Assembly: GCA_046758845.1 (NCBI GenBank)
Contig: JBHIBA010000201.1
Location: 1 to 8,601 of the forward strand
Source: JBHIBA01 sp046758845
GTDB lineage: Bacteria; UBA8248; JACPRG01; G963555815
DNA: 8,601 bases
Direction: 5' to 3'
The notes below the pieces were generated by a model. That model had not been told where the DNA came from. It saw only the letters and a program-made list of their open reading frames with translations, and ran no database searches. The first letter of the stretch is position 1; each line of letters begins with the position of its first letter. The position numbers and the translations under genes were made by a program. This document shows, piece after piece, positions 5,593 through 8,601 of this stretch.

Positions 5593-7908
5593 TCATTTCT
5601 TGATGGCTCCAAGGACCTTGTCCGGCGTGATGGGGAGCGTCGTCACCCGCGCGCCCACGGCATCGTAGACGGCGTTGGCGATAGCGGCCGACGTGCCGAG
5701 CTGGGCCATCTCCCCCAGCCCCTTCGCGCCCCAGGGGCCGTTGGGGTCCTCGGTCTCGATCAAGGCGATGTCGAGCTTCGGGGTGTCGAGCGTAGCGGGC
5801 AGCTTGTAGTCCACGAAGCTGGCGTTGGAGGCCTGGCCGTTTTCCACCTCCAGGCCTTCCGTCAGGGCGTACCCGACCCCCATCAGGACACCCCCTTCAA
5901 GCTGCGCGGCCGCCCCCTCGGGGTTGATGACCTTCCCCGTATCGTTGACCGCGACCACCCGAAGGACCCTCACCTGGCCGGTTTCTTCGTCCACTTCCAC
6001 CTCGGCGATCTTCGTCCCGAAGGCATAAGCGCTGCTCCAGTTCCCGAAACCCGTCTCCGGGTTCGGCGTCTCGCTGGGGGCGTCGTAGTGGGCCACGCTG
6101 TAAACGGCCTGGCTGCCGTATTTGTTGTAGCGCTTGTCGTAGACCTCGGTGATGTCCAGAGACTTCTCGGGGGCGCTCTTCATGAAGATCTTCCGGTCCC
6201 GCGCCACGAGGTCCCCGGGGTCGCACTCCAGCGACTGGGAGGCGGTTTCGAAGAGCTGCTGCCGCGCCTGCAAGCAGGCCTGGTAGACCGCCATCCCGTC
6301 GATGGTCGTCGTCCGGCTGCCGCGGACCCCCCAGCCGTAGGGCGTCACGGCAGTGTCCCCGTTGACGATGCGGATGTCTTCCAGGCGGACGCCCAGCGTC
6401 TCCGCGGCGATCTGGCTCAGCGTGGTGTTGGAGCCGTTTCCCATCTCGATGGTCCCGGACATGATCTGCACGGTGCCGTCCTTGTTCATCTTGAGATAGG
6501 CCCCGCTGATCTCCGGGCCCATGGCGCGCGTGCCCGTGAAGTGAACCGCGCAGGAGAGGCCAACTCCCCGGCGCTTGCCGTCCTTGGGCGGCCTTTCCTC
6601 CTTCCAGCCGATCCGCCGCACGGCCTCGTGGACCGTTTCGCGGGCGGCGCAACTGGTGATCCGCGCGCCGATGATGGTGGTCTCCTGGGAACCGACGAGG
6701 TTCTTGAGACGAAATTCCGCCGGGTCCAGGCCGATCTCCCGCGCGCATTGGTCCATCGCGACCTCGGTCCCGAAGGAATAGGCCCCGTTCCCCACGCCCC
6801 GCATGGCGCCCCCGAAGGGGTTGTTGGTGTAGACGCAGCGGGCGAAGTGGCGGTACGCCTCCATCCGGTAGAGGGTCCCGCCCATGTGGGCGGTGATGAT
6901 GGCGCAGATGGGGCCGTAATCGGAGTAGGCCCCGTTGTCCACCACCATCTCCAGGTCGCGGGCCAGAAGGGTGCCGTCCTTCTTCACCAGGTGGCGCACC
7001 GTGTGGTACTGGGGGCTTCGGAACGTGGCGAGGAGGAACTCCTCCTCCCGGGTGTAATAGAACTTGACGGGCCGTCCGGTGCGCTTGGCGGCGAGGATGC
7101 TGAGGAAGTCGATGTTGAACTTGCTGGTGGCCTTGCCCCCGAACCCCCCGCCGACGTAGTTGCTGATGACACGGATGTCGCTCTCGCGCATCTTGAGGCA
7201 CTTGGCGAAGTACTGGCTGCAAAGGCTCGGGGCCTGCGTGGAGTTCCAGACCGTGAGACGGCCGTCGGGGGTCCAATCGGCGATGGAGACGTGGGTCTCA
7301 AAGGCGCAATGCGCCTGGCGCGAGGTGACCACCCGGCACTCGCTCACGTGGTCCGCTTCCTTGTAAGCCGCCTCCAAATCGCCCAGTCGGACGTTTTTGG
7401 CCACCGCCACGTTGCCCGGCTTGTCGTCGTGGATCTGGGGGGCGCCTTCCTCCAGGGCCTGCAGGGGATCGAAGACGGCCGGAAGGGGCTCGTAGTCCAC
7501 GTCGATGAGGGCCACCGCCTCGGCCGCCGCATTTTCGTCCCGGGCCACGACGGCCGCCACCGCATCCCCGATGAACCTCACCCTGCCCCGGGCCAGCGGC
7601 GTCTGGTCATAGCACATCGGGTGGACGCCCCACCGGATGTGCTCCGGTATGTCGCCCGGCGTCAGGACGTCCAAGACCCCGGGTGCGGCCTTCGCCCGCG
7701 ACACATCCACGTTCTTGGTAGCGGCGTGGGGCAGGGTGCTCAGCTTGAGCTTGCCGTGGGCCATCCTGGGCAAATTCAGGTCCAGGGTGTAGAGGGCCTG
7801 CCCCGTGACCTTTTCCGGGGCGTCCACACGGGGAACGCTTCGCCCGACGTAAACGGGCTCGCCTCCCGGCTCTCTCCAATCGCGAAGGAACGACGCGGTA
7901 TCGGACAT
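5593..7908 (-). CDS. Large molybdopterin-binding subunit of a xanthine dehydrogenase-family hydroxylase (CoxL/HcrA-like, not CO dehydrogenase)
   Basis: This 771-residue protein is the catalytic Mo subunit. It has the a/b-hammerhead domain first (about 20-145, GRSVPRVDAPEKVTG at the start) and then the two molybdopterin-binding domains. Visible motifs are GGGFGGK at 253-259, the substrate-loop MRGVGNG at 369-374, the cofactor motif EMGNG at 488-492 and GAKGLGE at 727-733, where E733 aligns with the catalytic Glu of xanthine dehydrogenases. Enzymes of this family hydroxylate (or in 4-hydroxybenzoyl-CoA reductase dehydroxylate) N-heterocycles, purines, aldehydes or aromatic CoA esters. The loop lacks the AYxCSFR sequence of form I CO dehydrogenase, so CO oxidation is unlikely. 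Length is close to HcrA-type subunits. No Tat or Sec signal is seen, so it should be cytoplasmic. No FAD subunit gene is in the window. The ATG has GGGAG five bases upstream, overlapping the preceding stop. The MGNG sequence is a change from the common MGQG. Family is sure; substrate is not. Confidence 0.95.
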   Translation of the reverse strand: MSDTASFLRDWREPGGEPVYVGRSVPRVDAPEKVTGQALYTLDLNLPRMAHGKLKLSTLPHAATKNVDVSRAKAAPGVLDVLTPGDIPEHIRWGVHPMCYDQTPLARGRVRFIGDAVAAVVARDENAAAEAVALIDVDYEPLPAVFDPLQALEEGAPQIHDDKPGNVAVAKNVRLGDLEAAYKEADHVSECRVVTSRQAHCAFETHVSIADWTPDGRLTVWNSTQAPSLCSQYFAKCLKMRESDIRVISNYVGGGFGGKATSKFNIDFLSILAAKRTGRPVKFYYTREEEFLLATFRSPQYHTVRHLVKKDGTLLARDLEMVVDNGAYSDYGPICAIITAHMGGTLYRMEAYRHFARCVYTNNPFGGAMRGVGNGAYSFGTEVAMDQCAREIGLDPAEFRLKNLVGSQETTIIGARITSCAARETVHEAVRRIGWKEERPPKDGKRRGVGLSCAVHFTGTRAMGPEISGAYLKMNKDGTVQIMSGTIEMGNGSNTTLSQIAAETLGVRLEDIRIVNGDTAVTPYGWGVRGSRTTTIDGMAVYQACLQARQQLFETASQSLECDPGDLVARDRKIFMKSAPEKSLDITEVYDKRYNKYGSQAVYSVAHYDAPSETPNPETGFGNWSSAYAFGTKIAEVEVDEETGQVRVLRVVAVNDTGKVINPEGAAAQLEGGVLMGVGYALTEGLEVENGQASNASFVDYKLPATLDTPKLDIALIETEDPNGPWGAKGLGEMAQLGTSAAIANAVYDAVGARVTTLPITPDKVLGAIKK

Positions 7909-7918
7909 GGGGTCTCCC

Positions 7919-8446
7919 TCAGCCAGGAAGTGGTTCGGCTTGAATCAGACTCAGTGCCGGCGTCTTCGGCTCGGTCCGCCCCTCGGCGGCCGCCAGAACC
8001 GCCTGGACGATCCTCGCGTATCCGGTGCATCGGCAAAGGTTTCCCGCCAGATAGTGGCGGACCTCTTCCTCGGTGGGCGTCGGGTTTTCCGCCAAGAGCG
8101 CCCTGGCGGCGACGATCATGCCCGGTGTGCAATACCCGCATTGCGTCGCGCCGTGGGCGATGAATGCCTGCTGGAGGGGATCGAGGCCGCGCTCCAGATT
8201 TCCGATCCCTTCGACAGTGGTGATGCTCTTGCCCCGGCACCGCAAGGCAAGGGTCAGGCATCCGCTGATGAGTGCGCCGTCCATCAGGACGCTGCACGAG
8301 CCGCAAACGCCCATGTCGCAGGCCGTTTTCGTGCCCGTCATCCCGAGGTCCTCACGGAGGACCTCCGCAACGGACCTGTTCGGCTCGCACAGGACCTCGA
8401 CCGCCTCTCCGTTCAGCGTGAATGTGAGCATCCGTTTCGCGGCCAT
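7919..8446 (-). CDS. Small iron-sulfur subunit of a xanthine dehydrogenase-family molybdenum hydroxylase (CoxS/HcrC/IorA type)
   Basis: The 175-residue product carries the two [2Fe-2S] clusters that pass electrons away from the molybdenum site of the large subunit encoded just downstream. The N-terminal half is a plant-ferredoxin-like domain with cluster ligands C43, C48, C51 and C63 (ACDMGVCGSC, then SGC). The C-terminal four-helix domain binds the second cluster with C103, C106, C138 and C140 (QCGYCTPG and NLCRCTGY). All eight ligands are present, so the protein looks intact, and its length fits the family (about 150-180). There is no signal peptide, so it should be cytoplasmic. The ATG start is preceded by GGAG at an 8-base spacing. 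The last 20 or so residues (after AAAEGR) are a Pro-rich tail that many relatives lack. The stop is 10 bases before the next start, and the Shine-Dalgarno of the large subunit begins in the stop codon, so the two are translationally coupled. Family is certain; substrate is unknown. Confidence 0.95.
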   Translation of the reverse strand: MAAKRMLTFTLNGEAVEVLCEPNRSVAEVLREDLGMTGTKTACDMGVCGSCSVLMDGALISGCLTLALRCRGKSITTVEGIGNLERGLDPLQQAFIAHGATQCGYCTPGMIVAARALLAENPTPTEEEVRHYLAGNLCRCTGYARIVQAVLAAAEGRTEPKTPALSLIQAEPLPG

Positions 8447-8464
8447 GATGAAAGCTCCGCGGCA

Positions 8465-8472
8465 CCCCCCCC
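8465..8472 (-). repeat. Run of eight G in the hydroxylase leader
   Basis: Eight consecutive C on the plus strand (G on the sense strand), 18 bases before the start codon of the small subunit and just upstream of its Shine-Dalgarno. Such runs are prone to length change by slippage, and also to sequencing error. Confidence 0.9.
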
Positions 8473-8533
8473 ACAGGATGCAACCCGGGGTCTTTGAGCC
8501 GAAAAAAGACGTGGAGAGAATAAGCAGAACCAG

Positions 8534-8552
8534 CTTATAACATTTAAGTATA
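8534..8552 (-). promoter_or_regulatory. AT-rich promoter zone of the hydroxylase operon
   Basis: The minus strand holds TATACT (8552-8547) and TATAAG (8539-8534), either of which could be a -10 element, in an AT-rich island unlike the GC-rich surroundings. No good -35 is found at 16-18 bases from either, which suggests an activator-dependent promoter. The stretch coincides with the inverted repeat TTATA-N9-TATAA (8535-8553), a possible operator. A leader of about 80-100 bases would follow. Confidence 0.4.
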
Positions 8553-8601
8553 ACGATCCACAGAAATTGGACGCTGTGGCGGCTTTCATTGACATTTCTC
8601 G

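Noticed and set aside
6088..8163. Long plus-strand open frame of 691 codons opposite the hydroxylase genes
   Set aside because: It is antisense to a gene with full family motifs. Its product is low-complexity (rich in Gly, Val, His, Asp) with no recognisable domain, as expected from the complement of GC-rich codons.
5593..8446. Aerobic CO dehydrogenase (CoxSL)
   Set aside because: The AYxCSFR active-site loop is absent and no CoxM, CoxD or CoxE is seen.
5593..8446. 4-hydroxybenzoyl-CoA reductase (HcrCAB/HbaBCD) as a firm call
   Set aside because: Length and partial synteny fit, but the FAD/4Fe-4S subunit typical of that enzyme is missing and I see no diagnostic substrate residues.
1..8601. 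tRNA, rRNA, CRISPR array, toxin-antitoxin or defence genes
   Set aside because: No cloverleaf, regularly spaced repeats, or matching protein motifs were found on either strand.

Overview
The window is an 8.6 kb stretch of GC-rich bacterial DNA in which every supportable gene lies on the minus strand. Read in the direction of transcription (right to left) it holds a two-gene molybdenum hydroxylase module, then a five-gene branched-chain-amino-acid-type (HAAT/Liv) ABC importer, then about 400 bases without a gene. Gene content and style (Liv-type importer with a Tat-dependent binding protein, xanthine-dehydrogenase-family enzyme, Shine-Dalgarno starts, strong translational coupling) would fit a deltaproteobacterium/Desulfobacterota-like or similar GC-rich soil or sediment Gram-negative. 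The sequence alone does not fix the taxon.

Right part (8601-5593): a short AT-rich promoter zone and a leader with a run of eight G, then the small [2Fe-2S]2 subunit (8446-7919) and, ten bases later, the large molybdopterin subunit (7908-5593). There is no FAD subunit between, before or after them in the window. The active-site loop is of the general hydroxylase type and not the Cys-bearing loop of CO dehydrogenase.

Middle (5592-4043): a 193-base gap with a plausible sigma70-type promoter and a leader that can fold into an H-type pseudoknot, then the binding-protein gene (5399-4146) with a twin-arginine signal. After it comes a 103-base gap with a perfect 14-bp stem-loop, a likely partial terminator or mRNA stabiliser that would let the binding protein be made in excess over the permeases.

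Left part (4042-399): permeases livH and livM and ATPases livG and livF, tightly packed (1-base overlap, 25-base gap, 1-base overlap) and clearly one transcription unit. A terminator-like hairpin lies at 190-213, with a possible IS-end or intergenic repeat at 31-52.

Working model (inference): the importer brings in a small organic solute, perhaps an aromatic or heterocyclic acid, an amide or an amino acid, and the cytoplasmic Mo enzyme hydroxylates or dehydroxylates it or a derived compound. A known parallel is the hba cluster of Rhodopseudomonas palustris, where a 4-hydroxybenzoyl-CoA reductase sits beside a Liv-type transporter, but the missing FAD/4Fe-4S subunit argues against the same enzyme here. 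No clearly new defence or mobile system was found. The most interesting points are the FAD-less hydroxylase next to a Tat-exported solute receptor and the two structured RNA elements that bracket the receptor gene.
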